Source of the DNA: JAGQVA01 sp033764335 | GTDB taxonomy: Bacteria; Bacteroidota; Bacteroidia; J057 | Direction of reading: 5' to 3' | DNA length: 64,000 nt | Assembly: GCA_033764335.1 (NCBI GenBank) | Contig: JANRJC010000059.1 | Location: forward strand, 108,785 to 172,784 | Shown here: piece after piece, positions 34,688 to 43,228 of the stretch | How positions within the stretch are numbered: position 1 is the stretch's first letter | Layout of the letters: the number at the start of each line of letters is the position of its first letter | Position numbers and translations under genes: made by a program | Notes under the pieces: generated by a model | What the model saw: the letters and a program-made list of their open reading frames with translations, nothing else | Databases searched by the model: none | Told to the model about the DNA's origin: nothing

Positions 34688-36046
34688 TTAAACCAAAGAA
34701 GGTATTTTTTCTTCGATAACGGTTTCTTCGTGTTGACTTTTGTCGAGACCTTCTTCTTCCTGATCCTCGGGTACGCGGAGGGGAGAAATAAGGTTAGTGA
34801 GTTTATATACCAACCAGGAGCCTACAGCGGTATAAACCACTACGATTGCCAGAGCGATAAGGTGATTGATAAGGAGTTTCGGACTTCCGGTAGCAATCAG
34901 TCCGCCAAAAGTATCGGTAGCAAACACAGCAGTGAGTAACATGCCTACAATACCGCCAACACCGTGGCAGGGGAAAACGTCGAGAGTATCGTCGAGGCTG
35001 GTGCGTGATTTACGTACTACAGCGTAGTTGGAGATGGTAGCGGCCAGAGTACCAATGAGGAGGCTGGGGCCGTAATTGATATAACCACAAGCAGGAGTAA
35101 TGGCGACCAGGCCGACAACCGCCCCGATACATGCACCCATGGCCGAAGGTTTACGCCCCCGCATGGTGTCAACCAATATCCAGGTAATTGCAGCAGCAGC
35201 AGAAGCAAGGTTGGTATTGACAAAAGCCGTTACCGCCTGGCCATTTGCGGCGAGAGCAGAACCGCCATTAAATCCAAACCATCCAAACCAGAGAAGACCA
35301 GTCCCGAGGATTACGTAAGGAGTATTGAGGACGGCATGAGACTGACCTTCGACATGGGTTTTTCTTCTTCCTAATACACTAGCACCCACCAAAGCGGCAA
35401 TCCCGGCAGAAATATGCACCACCGTTCCGCCGGCAAAGTCCAGAACACCCATTTTAAAGAGGAAACCTTCCGGGTGCCAAGCCCAATGTGCCAGCGGCGA
35501 ATAAATCAACAGACTCCAAAGAACAATGAATATAATATAACTCCAAAAACGCACCCGCTCGGCGAAAGAACCCGTGATGAGGGCCGGAGTGATAATCGCA
35601 AATTTTAATTGAAAAGCGGCAAACAACACAAACGGAATACCCTGATTAATGCCCGTATTGGCGGCAGGAGCTGTGCCCACACCGGTAAACATAAAGTGTG
35701 TCATCGGATTACCGATAAACCCACCGATAGAATCGCCGAAGGCAAGGCTAAATCCCACAACATACCACACCATACTGATTATGCCCAGAGCGATAAAACT
35801 TTGCAGCATGGTGGAAATAATGTTTTTCGGGCTGACCATCCCTCCATAAAAGAAAGAAAGACCCGGAGTCATCAGCAGTACGAGACAGGATGCTACCAAT
35901 ACCCAAGCCACGTTTCCGGCATCAAAAGTCACCCCTTCACCCGGTACGGGGAAGTTGGGAGGATAAACGGACGCCACCAGGGAAATCAACAGGATCAATA
36001 CAAAACCGATCGTAGCCTTCGGTTTGTTTGTGATTAGCGTTGTCAT
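34688..36046 (-). CDS. amt: Ammonium transporter
   Basis: 452 residues, Amt/MEP/Rh family, with about 11 membrane segments. It conducts ammonium across the inner membrane. The twin pore His residues lie in SPLAHWAWHP and CHGVGGIVG, and the family signature DFAGGTVVHISAG is intact. The C-terminal cytoplasmic tail is acidic (PEDQEEEGLD). A first hydrophobic segment (SLVASVYPPNFPVPG) may be a cleaved signal. No glnK/P-II gene is adjacent, unlike in many bacteria. Flanked by a strong terminator and a -7-like box. Confidence 0.95.
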   Translation of the reverse strand: MTTLITNKPKATIGFVLILLISLVASVYPPNFPVPGEGVTFDAGNVAWVLVASCLVLLMTPGLSFFYGGMVSPKNIISTMLQSFIALGIISMVWYVVGFSLAFGDSIGGFIGNPMTHFMFTGVGTAPAANTGINQGIPFVLFAAFQLKFAIITPALITGSFAERVRFWSYIIFIVLWSLLIYSPLAHWAWHPEGFLFKMGVLDFAGGTVVHISAGIAALVGASVLGRRKTHVEGQSHAVLNTPYVILGTGLLWFGWFGFNGGSALAANGQAVTAFVNTNLASAAAAITWILVDTMRGRKPSAMGACIGAVVGLVAITPACGYINYGPSLLIGTLAATISNYAVVRKSRTSLDDTLDVFPCHGVGGIVGMLLTAVFATDTFGGLIATGSPKLLINHLIALAIVVVYTAVGSWLVYKLTNLISPLRVPEDQEEEGLDKSQHEETVIEEKIPSLV

Positions 36047-36111
36047 TTTGGATGTTAGTTAGATTCAGGGTTAATTACTAATAGTTAAGCCTTGCAAATT
36101 TGTGTGTTTTG

Positions 36112-36119
36112 CAAAAGTA
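36112..36119 (-). promoter_or_regulatory. Candidate -7 box for amt
   Basis: On the minus strand this reads TACTTTTG followed by C, fitting TAnnTTTG. It lies 66 bases before the amt start in an A/T-rich gap. The -33 element is not clear. Confidence 0.35.
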
Positions 36120-36205
36120 ATAGGATTTTATTAGAAAATAACTAACATTTTATAATATTTTTTAACGAGATGCAAAAATATCTCTGCTATTATCTATAAA
36201 TGATA

Positions 36206-37942
36206 CTAAATCCGCGACTGATAGGTATAGAGTTTGTGATAACGCCCTTCTTTTGCGATCAGATCGTCGTGGGTTCCGCGTTCGGCAATTTGTCCGTCTT
36301 CGATAACCAGTATCTGATCGGCCCGGCGAATGGTACTCAGTCTGTGCGCAATTACAAACGTAGTACGCCCTTCCATGAGTTGTGCCAGCGATTGCTGGAT
36401 ATAACTTTCACTCTCGGTATCGAGGTTGGAAGTAGCTTCGTCGAGAATCAAAATTCGCGGATCGGCGAGTATGGCTCTGGCAATGGTAATCCGCTGCCGC
36501 TGTCCGCCGGAAAGTTTTACGCCACGTTCACCAATCAGGGTATCAAGACCGTCTTCAAACCGGTCGGTAAATTCGTTGACATACGCCGCTTTCACCGCCT
36601 GTATCAGTTGTTCCTCTGTCGCTTTCGGGCGGGGAAAAAGAATATTCTCCCGAATCGTGCCTTCAAACAAAAAATCATCCTGTAAAACCACACCCAATTG
36701 CTTGCGGTAACTCGGCAGGGTAACTTTGGACATGTCCACTCCGTCAACCATAATTTTACCCGACTCGGGGGTGTGAAAAGTTGCCGCCAGGCCCGCAATG
36801 GTAGTTTTGCCCGAACCCGAACTTCCCACCAGTGCCGTAACCGAACCCGCCGGAGCGTCAAAAGAAATACCGTGAAGGACTTCCTTTCCTTTATCGTAGG
36901 CGAAAGTGACGTCCCGGAAAGTAATGTCGCCTTTTATTCGGCCCATTTCGACCGTGCGATTGGGATCATCGGTTTCTTTTTCCATATTGAGCAACTCCTG
37001 CGTGCGATCCAGACCGGCAAAAGCTTCCGTCAACTGGCTGCCAATATTGCTCATCTGGATGATCGGAAAAATGAGGAAGGCGAGGTAAAAAATAAAAGAA
37101 ATCAGATCCCCTTCTGTGAGCTTTTCCTTGATGATCATCGGCACACCGATCCACATAATACCCAACGTAGTGATGCCCGCGAGGAAAGTTCCCGCACTCG
37201 TCACAAAGCTGGAAGCGGTAAGCGAACTTTTTACATTTTCATACAGACGAAGAACTCCCCGGTAAAAAATTTCCTTTTCCTGTTCTTCTGCCTGAAACCC
37301 CTTGATGACGCGGATGCCTCCCAGCGATTCGGTAAGACGCCCGGTTACTTCTGCCTGTATTTTGCTTCTTTCCCGGAAAATAGGCCTTATATAACCAAAG
37401 GCCCGCATAGAAATAAAGCCAAATAAAATCAGCGGCACAACCGCAAAAAAAGTAAGCGCAGGGCTGATATAAATCAGGATAATGAGCGAGGCGATAGCCG
37501 TAAGTACTCCGCCGATAAGTTGGGTAAAACCCGTTCCCACAAGGTTGCGTACACCTTCGACATCATTCATAATCCGGGAAACCAGTGCACCGGACTTAGT
37601 ATTGTCAAAAAATTTGACCGGCAGATTGAGGATTTGTTGCTGTACGCGGGAGCGCAGATCGGCGATCATTTTTTGCGCTTCCACGCTGAGGATTTTCACC
37701 AACGAAAAAGAAGTGACCGCCTGAAGCGTTACCGAAAGAGCAACCACCCCGAGAACCATGTACAGCAGTTCCATGTTTTTTTCCGGAAGCACCTGGTCAA
37801 ACAGGATTTTATTTGAACCGGGTAAAATCAGACCGGCGGCGCGGTTGATGACCACGAGTAGCAGGCCGACAGCCAGCATTTTGCGGCGAGGCCATACGAT
37901 ATTTTTGAAAGCGTAACGAACGCTGGAAGGAGATTTTGCCAT
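36206..37942 (-). CDS. ABC transporter, MsbA-like exporter (fused membrane and ATPase domains)
   Basis: 578 residues, a half-transporter that dimerises. The membrane domain is about 1-310 with six helices. The nucleotide-binding domain follows with Walker A GSSGSGKTT, Q-loop VVLQDDFLF, signature LSGGQRQR, Walker B ILILDEATSNLD and the H-loop IAHRLST. Sequence style is of the lipid A/multidrug MsbA-type exporters in Bacteroidota. The substrate cannot be assigned. It is a single gene with no accessory protein next to it. Confidence 0.9.
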   Translation of the reverse strand: MAKSPSSVRYAFKNIVWPRRKMLAVGLLLVVINRAAGLILPGSNKILFDQVLPEKNMELLYMVLGVVALSVTLQAVTSFSLVKILSVEAQKMIADLRSRVQQQILNLPVKFFDNTKSGALVSRIMNDVEGVRNLVGTGFTQLIGGVLTAIASLIILIYISPALTFFAVVPLILFGFISMRAFGYIRPIFRERSKIQAEVTGRLTESLGGIRVIKGFQAEEQEKEIFYRGVLRLYENVKSSLTASSFVTSAGTFLAGITTLGIMWIGVPMIIKEKLTEGDLISFIFYLAFLIFPIIQMSNIGSQLTEAFAGLDRTQELLNMEKETDDPNRTVEMGRIKGDITFRDVTFAYDKGKEVLHGISFDAPAGSVTALVGSSGSGKTTIAGLAATFHTPESGKIMVDGVDMSKVTLPSYRKQLGVVLQDDFLFEGTIRENILFPRPKATEEQLIQAVKAAYVNEFTDRFEDGLDTLIGERGVKLSGGQRQRITIARAILADPRILILDEATSNLDTESESYIQQSLAQLMEGRTTFVIAHRLSTIRRADQILVIEDGQIAERGTHDDLIAKEGRYHKLYTYQSRI

Positions 37943-38136
37943 GAGGATGAGTAGTAAATATTTGATTATGAGCGATTGGATGTAAAAGTACTAAGAGTAA
38001 TGATATTTCAGCTAACACGGATTCGGGTCTTTACGTGACAATCCCTGAGGGAAAATTCGTGTAATAAATTGTGTAATTTAGCGTGAGGATTTTTGAACAA
38101 CTGCTAACCTGACTTAAGATCAATTAATCCACTGTT

Positions 38137-39330
38137 ATGAAACGTTTTTTTTATATTTCCATTTTTGCATTTACGCTCCTCCTTTTCACCTCAACGACCT
38201 ATGCCCAGGACGGAATGGAGTTTTTTAAAGGTTCGTGGGAACAGGTACTCGAACAGGCAAAAACGCAGAAGAGGCCCGTTTTTGTGGATGCTTACGCCGA
38301 ATGGTGTGGCCCTTGTAAAGCGATGGACCGCAATACCTTCCGCAACGTGCGGGTGGGAGAATTTATGAATCAGAATTTTGTAAACTATCAGTTTGACATG
38401 GAAAAAGGAGAAGGTCCCGCATTTGCCCAAAAGTATAAGGTAAATGCCTACCCTACCCTGCTTTTTCTCAATCACAAGGGCGAAGTTCTCCACGTAGCTT
38501 ATGGCTATAAGGCGCCCGATGCCTTTGTGAATGAAGCCCGAAAATCCCTGGATCCCACCAAAAATACGGCACTGATTACCCTTGAGTATGAAGAAGGCAG
38601 CGACGACCCTGAAGTCCTGCTCAATTATGCGCTGATGCTGCACAAACAGGAAAAAGACTTTCGGGAAGCCGCCGAAAAATATTTTTCCACCCAGATGGAA
38701 AATGATTTATCCGACGAACAAAACTGGGGAGCGATTCAGGCACTGACTACCGACATTTCCAGCCGGGAATATCGGTTTCTGATTGAAAAGCAGAAAAAAT
38801 TTATGAAAGCCTATGGGATTCAACCCGTAGCGGACAAAATTCTCGCCGTGCTAAAAAACAGCACCATCGAAGCCGCGCTCACCGGTAAGCCGGAGAAATA
38901 CAATGTTGCACTGGAAATTGCGATGAAACAGATTGAAGACGATGGGCAGACCGCCAACCGGCTGCGCATGACCTACGCCGAAGCCACCAAAAACTGGGAG
39001 GACTACGCATTTAAAACGATTTATCATTTTGAAACCTTTATCATCACCCAACCCAAAGAACTGGATCGGGCTGCCCGCAATTTTTATGACCACATCGCTG
39101 ATCCCGAAAAAATCGAAAAGGCCGCCGAATGGGCACGGCAGTCTGTTGCCCTGGAAAACGAATATTACAACAACCATACCTACGCCCTGATTCTGTACAA
39201 ACTCGGCAAATACGAAGAAGCAAAACGTCAGGCAAACAAGGCCCTGCGCCTCGCCCAAACCAACAACGAAAACGCCTCTGGCACAGAAAAACTACTTCAG
39301 ATGATTGAAAAAAAGATGATGGGGAGGTAG
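38137..39330 (+). CDS. Exported thioredoxin-fold protein with helical tail
   Basis: 397 residues. Signal peptide about 1-23, ending in TYAQ. The thioredoxin domain (about 25-150) has the active site EWCGPC (Cys57, Cys60), with the cis-Pro in NAYPTLLF. The remaining ~240 residues are helical and TPR-like, ending with YKLGKYEEAKRQANKALRLA. The exported location suggests disulfide chemistry in the periplasm, with the tail contacting partner proteins. Thirty-one bases before rlmN. Confidence 0.88.
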   Translation: MKRFFYISIFAFTLLLFTSTTYAQDGMEFFKGSWEQVLEQAKTQKRPVFVDAYAEWCGPCKAMDRNTFRNVRVGEFMNQNFVNYQFDMEKGEGPAFAQKYKVNAYPTLLFLNHKGEVLHVAYGYKAPDAFVNEARKSLDPTKNTALITLEYEEGSDDPEVLLNYALMLHKQEKDFREAAEKYFSTQMENDLSDEQNWGAIQALTTDISSREYRFLIEKQKKFMKAYGIQPVADKILAVLKNSTIEAALTGKPEKYNVALEIAMKQIEDDGQTANRLRMTYAEATKNWEDYAFKTIYHFETFIITQPKELDRAARNFYDHIADPEKIEKAAEWARQSVALENEYYNNHTYALILYKLGKYEEAKRQANKALRLAQTNNENASGTEKLLQMIEKKMMGR

Positions 39331-39361
39331 AAAACCAATTAATAGAACGTAATTTCGCAGG

Positions 39362-40405
39362 GTGAATCATCTACCCAATATACGCGCACTCTCGCTGGCT
39401 GAACTTCAGTCACTGCTGGAATCCTGGAATGAAAAAAAATTCCGGGCAAAACAGATTTATGAATGGCTCTGGAAAATGCCGGTGGATGATTTTGAGGAAA
39501 TGTCCAACCTCTCAAAGCCGCTCCGCGAACGCCTCGCTGCCAGCTTTTCGCTGGACAAGGTAATCATTGACAACCAACAAAAAAGTGCCGATGGCACCAT
39601 CAAATATGCCTTCCGCCTATCCAATGGCGAACATGTCGAAGGGGTGTTAATCCCCACCCCCAACCGCCTCACGGCCTGTATCTCCTCCCAGGCGGGTTGT
39701 TCACTAGCCTGTAAATTTTGCGCCACAGGCCTCCTCCCGCTCAAACACAACCTCCACTTCTACGAAATCTACGACCAGATCCATATCATCCGCCAGGAAG
39801 CCGAAAAACACTTTGGCCGCCCGCTGACCAATATCGTCTATATGGGCATGGGAGAACCCCTGCTCAACTACAAAAATGTGCTCCGCTCCGTCGAAATGGT
39901 AACTTCCGAAGACGGTATGGGCATGTCACCCCGGCGCATTACCGTCTCTACCGCAGGCATCGCCAAAATGATCAAAAAACTCGGCGACGACGACGTGAAA
40001 TTTGAATTTGCCCTCTCCCTCCACGCCGCTAATGACGCCAAACGCAGCCAGATGATGGCCATCAACGATAGCAACTCTCTTGAAGTGCTCAAAGATGCGC
40101 TTCGCTATTTTTATGAAAAAACAGGAACCCGGGTCACTTACGAATATATTATTTTCAAAGACTTTAACGACACACTCGACGACGCCCGCGAACTGGCCGA
40201 GTTTACCCGCGTCATTCCCTCCAAAGTAAATGTAATCGAATACAATTCTGTTCCCGAAACAGGGCTGTACAATACCACCCCCGAACGTATGGACGCCTTC
40301 ATCCGCTACCTCGAAAACGCCGGCGTTATCGTCAATGTAAGGCGGAGCCGCGGCAAGGATATAGACGGCGGCTGCGGACAGCTCGCCCTGCGGCATAATC
40401 GGTAA
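39362..40405 (+). CDS. rlmN: 23S rRNA (adenine2503-C2)/tRNA methyltransferase, radical SAM
   Basis: 347 residues from a GTG at 39362; no ATG fits the conserved N-terminus. It methylates A2503 of 23S rRNA and A37 of some tRNAs. The radical SAM cluster is AGCSLACKFC (Cys113, 117, 120), with the YMGMGEPLLN motif and the mechanistic Cys in DGGCGQL near the C-terminus. The length is typical. Confidence 0.95.
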   Translation: MNHLPNIRALSLAELQSLLESWNEKKFRAKQIYEWLWKMPVDDFEEMSNLSKPLRERLAASFSLDKVIIDNQQKSADGTIKYAFRLSNGEHVEGVLIPTPNRLTACISSQAGCSLACKFCATGLLPLKHNLHFYEIYDQIHIIRQEAEKHFGRPLTNIVYMGMGEPLLNYKNVLRSVEMVTSEDGMGMSPRRITVSTAGIAKMIKKLGDDDVKFEFALSLHAANDAKRSQMMAINDSNSLEVLKDALRYFYEKTGTRVTYEYIIFKDFNDTLDDARELAEFTRVIPSKVNVIEYNSVPETGLYNTTPERMDAFIRYLENAGVIVNVRRSRGKDIDGGCGQLALRHNR

Positions 40406-40412
40406 ATTTTTA

Positions 40413-40420
40413 TATATTTG
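40413..40420 (+). promoter_or_regulatory. Candidate -7 box for the Uma2-NUDIX-TatD operon
   Basis: TATATTTG is an exact match to TAnnTTTG, 30 bases before the Uma2 start. A matching -33 box is not evident. Confidence 0.4.
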
Positions 40421-40449
40421 TATGTAATCAAAACTATGATCTTTGTACC

Positions 40450-41034
40450 ATGCCGGTAATTATGAAAAGTCATATTCTCAACCGCCTGAATGATGAGGAG
40501 TTTTTCCTGTTCTGTCAGGAACAACGAGATTTGAAAATCGAACGCACAGCACAAGGTGAAATTATTATTATGCCCCCTACTGGATTTGAAACCGGAGATA
40601 TCAATAGCGAATTGAACCGGCAACTGGGTAATTGGAATTACGAAAATAAATTTGGAAAAATCACCGATTCGTCCACAGGTTATATCCTGCCCAATGGTGC
40701 AACACGATCTCCCGATGCTGCCTGGATTTCCATTGAAAGGCTCGCCGGGTTGACCCGTTTACAGTTAAAAAAATTTCCTCCTGTATGCCCGGATTTTGTG
40801 GTGGAAATTCGCTCAGAAACGGACAACCTGAAAACGCTTCAGGATAAAATGGAGGAATATATGCAAAATGGTGCCCGCCTGGGCTGGCTCATTGATCCCG
40901 GAAATGAAAAGGTTTATATATATCGCCAAAACGGTAATCACTCCGTTGTGGCAGGATTTGATCAAACTTTATCCGGAGAGGATGTTTTACCGGGTTTTGA
41001 ACTGATTTTGGATGTGTTTCTCACGAGCGAATGA
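40450..41034 (+). CDS. Uma2-family (DUF820) restriction-endonuclease-fold protein
   Basis: 194 residues; an in-frame ATG 12 bases later is an alternative start. The PD-(D/E)XK-like core shows RSPDAAWIS, then PPVCPDFVVEIRSETD and a GWLIDPGNEKVYIYR strand. These are diagnostic of Uma2/DUF820 proteins, which are numerous in cyanobacteria and Bacteroidota and whose substrate is unknown. Its stop overlaps the ATG of the NUDIX gene (ATGA), so they are translationally coupled, though a functional link is not implied. Confidence 0.85.
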   Translation: MPVIMKSHILNRLNDEEFFLFCQEQRDLKIERTAQGEIIIMPPTGFETGDINSELNRQLGNWNYENKFGKITDSSTGYILPNGATRSPDAAWISIERLAGLTRLQLKKFPPVCPDFVVEIRSETDNLKTLQDKMEEYMQNGARLGWLIDPGNEKVYIYRQNGNHSVVAGFDQTLSGEDVLPGFELILDVFLTSE

Positions 41035-41663
41035 ACGAATCTCAACCCTTTATTCATAAGCTGAAGCAGCGCCTCAGCCAGCCCCTCCCCGGCCTCGATG
41101 CACAGATGACCATGTCGCCCTCGCTGCGGGGCCGCAATCCTGTCATCCCTGAGAATGTACGAAAAAGTGCCGTACTGGTACTTGTATATCCTCAAAACGG
41201 AAGCCTCTACGTACCTTTTATGCGCCGGGCGGAAGATGGAAGGGTGCATAGCGGTCAAATCTCTTTTCCCGGAGGAAAATGGGATGATACGGATACTGAT
41301 TTTATTGACACCGCCCTTCGCGAAGCCAATGAAGAAATGGGCATTCGCAGGGAAGAGGTGGAAGTGCTGGGGCAAATGACGGAATTGTATATCCCGCCGA
41401 GTAATTTTCTCGTCTATCCGACTGTGGGGTTTTCGCCCCGCCGCCCCGATTTTATCCCCGATCCGAAAGAAGTAGCCGATATAGTGGAAGTGGAAATCGC
41501 CCACCTCGCCGACAAAAATATCCGGGGATCCCATCGGGTAGAGGTTTTCGGAGGAAATTATATTACGGCACCCGGCTTTACCGTCAACGGCGACCGCCTG
41601 ATATGGGGCGCAACGGCCATGATGCTCGCCGAATTTCTCGAAATTTTGAATGACCTGAAATGA
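41031..41663 (+). CDS. NUDIX hydrolase (CoA-pyrophosphatase-like)
   Basis: 210 residues. The NUDIX box is ISFPGGKWDDTDTDF followed by ALREANEEMGI, with the conserved REANEE metal-binding glutamates. The upstream LVYPQNGSLYVPFMRRAED and the SGQISFPGG motif are as in the CoA/acyl-CoA pyrophosphatases (UPF0035 type). It overlaps its neighbours on both sides by four bases, so it is part of a coupled operon. The exact substrate is not proven. Confidence 0.85.
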   Translation: MNESQPFIHKLKQRLSQPLPGLDAQMTMSPSLRGRNPVIPENVRKSAVLVLVYPQNGSLYVPFMRRAEDGRVHSGQISFPGGKWDDTDTDFIDTALREANEEMGIRREEVEVLGQMTELYIPPSNFLVYPTVGFSPRRPDFIPDPKEVADIVEVEIAHLADKNIRGSHRVEVFGGNYITAPGFTVNGDRLIWGATAMMLAEFLEILNDLK

Positions 41664-42448
41664 AACTCATTGATACACATTCTCACCTCTATTCCCGCAA
41701 GTTTGAAGCCGATCAGGCCGAAGTCATCACCCGTGCTCAGGCGATTAATGACGCCGTTTTTCTCCCCAATGTGGACGTAAACACCCTCGAAATTCTTCAC
41801 GCGCTTACGGATCTGGCCCCCGGCTTCTTTTTTCCCATGATGGGCCTTCACCCCTGCGATGTGAAAGAAGATTTTGTGCAGCAGTTGTCTGTTATGGAAG
41901 AATGGTTCGACAGCGGGAAATACACCTATTACGGCATCGGAGAAACCGGGCTGGATCTGTATTGGGACAAAACCACCCTCGACATTCAGCGGGAAGCTCT
42001 AAAGATTCAGATCGAATGGGCCAAAAAACGGCAGTTACCCATTATCCTCCACGCCCGTAACGCAATTGATGAGACCCTCGAAATGATCGAAAAAAACCAC
42101 GACGAATCGTTGTGGGGCATTTTTCACTGTTTTGACGGGACAGTGGATCAGGCGAAAAGAATTGTCGCGCTGGGCAATTTCAAACTCGGCATAGGCGGAA
42201 TTGTCACCTATAAAAAATCGGTTCTCCCATCCGTACTCTCGGAAATTGGCCTGAATCACCTGGTGCTTGAAACCGACAGCCCCTACCTGCCGCCCGAACC
42301 CCATCGCGGCAAACGCAACGAAAGCAGTTACACCCAGTTTGTAGCAAAAAAGCTAGCCGAAATTTTTGAGGTTTCGGTGGAAGAAGTGGCCCGTATCACC
42401 GGAGAAAATGCCCGGCAAGTGTTTCGTACCGCAGCGATTTTTGTTTGA
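41660..42448 (+). CDS. TatD-family metal-dependent DNase
   Basis: 262 residues. Metal ligands are visible: IDTHSHLY (HxH), IGETGLDLYW, LHAR and ETDSPYLPPEP. TatD proteins are 3'-5' exonucleases or deacylases linked to DNA quality control. The start overlaps the NUDIX stop (ATGA). Its stop is followed five bases later by the ATG of a methyltransferase. Confidence 0.92.
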   Translation: MKLIDTHSHLYSRKFEADQAEVITRAQAINDAVFLPNVDVNTLEILHALTDLAPGFFFPMMGLHPCDVKEDFVQQLSVMEEWFDSGKYTYYGIGETGLDLYWDKTTLDIQREALKIQIEWAKKRQLPIILHARNAIDETLEMIEKNHDESLWGIFHCFDGTVDQAKRIVALGNFKLGIGGIVTYKKSVLPSVLSEIGLNHLVLETDSPYLPPEPHRGKRNESSYTQFVAKKLAEIFEVSVEEVARITGENARQVFRTAAIFV

Positions 42449-42453
42449 ATCCC

Positions 42454-43137
42454 ATGATCAACTGGCAGACATACTGGGACAAAATAGCCCGGAGCAGTGA
42501 AGATCCGCATGCACAAGTGGCGAGAATTCAGGGGAAAACACCTTTAACCGAAAAACAACTTAGGAGAATTGCCTTGCACATTGTCGGGCAACTTGATCTT
42601 CGCCCACACTATACCCTGCTTGACGTATGCTGCGGAAACGGCACACTCACCCGATTGCTGGCCGAAAAATGCAGCACGACCACCGGCGTTGACATTTCCC
42701 CCGAACAAATCCGGCGGGCAAAAACTCATTCGAAAGCCCTCAGCATCACCTATCAGGTTGCGGACGCCACACAACTCACCTCCCATGTGGAAGGCACATT
42801 TGACCGCATCAACCTCTATTTTTCCTTTCAGTACCTCGACAGCTACTCAAAAGGAAGGGCGGCAATCCGGGAAATGGCTAAACTGCTAAAACCCGGTGGA
42901 AAAATATTTATCGGCGATGTGCCCGACGCTGCAAAACTTCCTGTTTTTTATCCTTCTCTAATAGCCCGTATTCGCTACAAAATCAGCCATTTATTGGGGC
43001 GGCATCCGATGGGGAAATTCTGGAAAGAGGCAGAAATCCAAAAAATCTGCCGGGAGGTAGGGCTTAGCTGTGTTACCCTGGCGCAGCCAGGTGATTTACC
43101 TTACGCAGTTTATCGTGTGGATTATGTGATTTTTTAA
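42454..43137 (+). CDS. Class I SAM-dependent methyltransferase
   Basis: 227 residues from the ATG at 42454; a TTG nine bases upstream overlaps the tatD stop. Motif I is LLDVCCGNGTLTRLL, followed by TTGVDISPEQI and VADATQL. The C-terminus (LIARIRYKISHLLGRHP) suggests a small-molecule or lipid substrate. It is the last gene of the Uma2-NUDIX-TatD-methyltransferase run. A small hairpin at 43148-43178 (TGCAAATC/GATTTGCA) follows it. Confidence 0.82.
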   Translation: MINWQTYWDKIARSSEDPHAQVARIQGKTPLTEKQLRRIALHIVGQLDLRPHYTLLDVCCGNGTLTRLLAEKCSTTTGVDISPEQIRRAKTHSKALSITYQVADATQLTSHVEGTFDRINLYFSFQYLDSYSKGRAAIREMAKLLKPGGKIFIGDVPDAAKLPVFYPSLIARIRYKISHLLGRHPMGKFWKEAEIQKICREVGLSCVTLAQPGDLPYAVYRVDYVIF

Positions 43138-43228
43138 GAATTAACCCTGCAAATCCGACACCGAATTACAGATTTGCATGGTTGTCAAATCATTTATTTT
43201 GCATCTTTCTAATATGAAACTACACTAT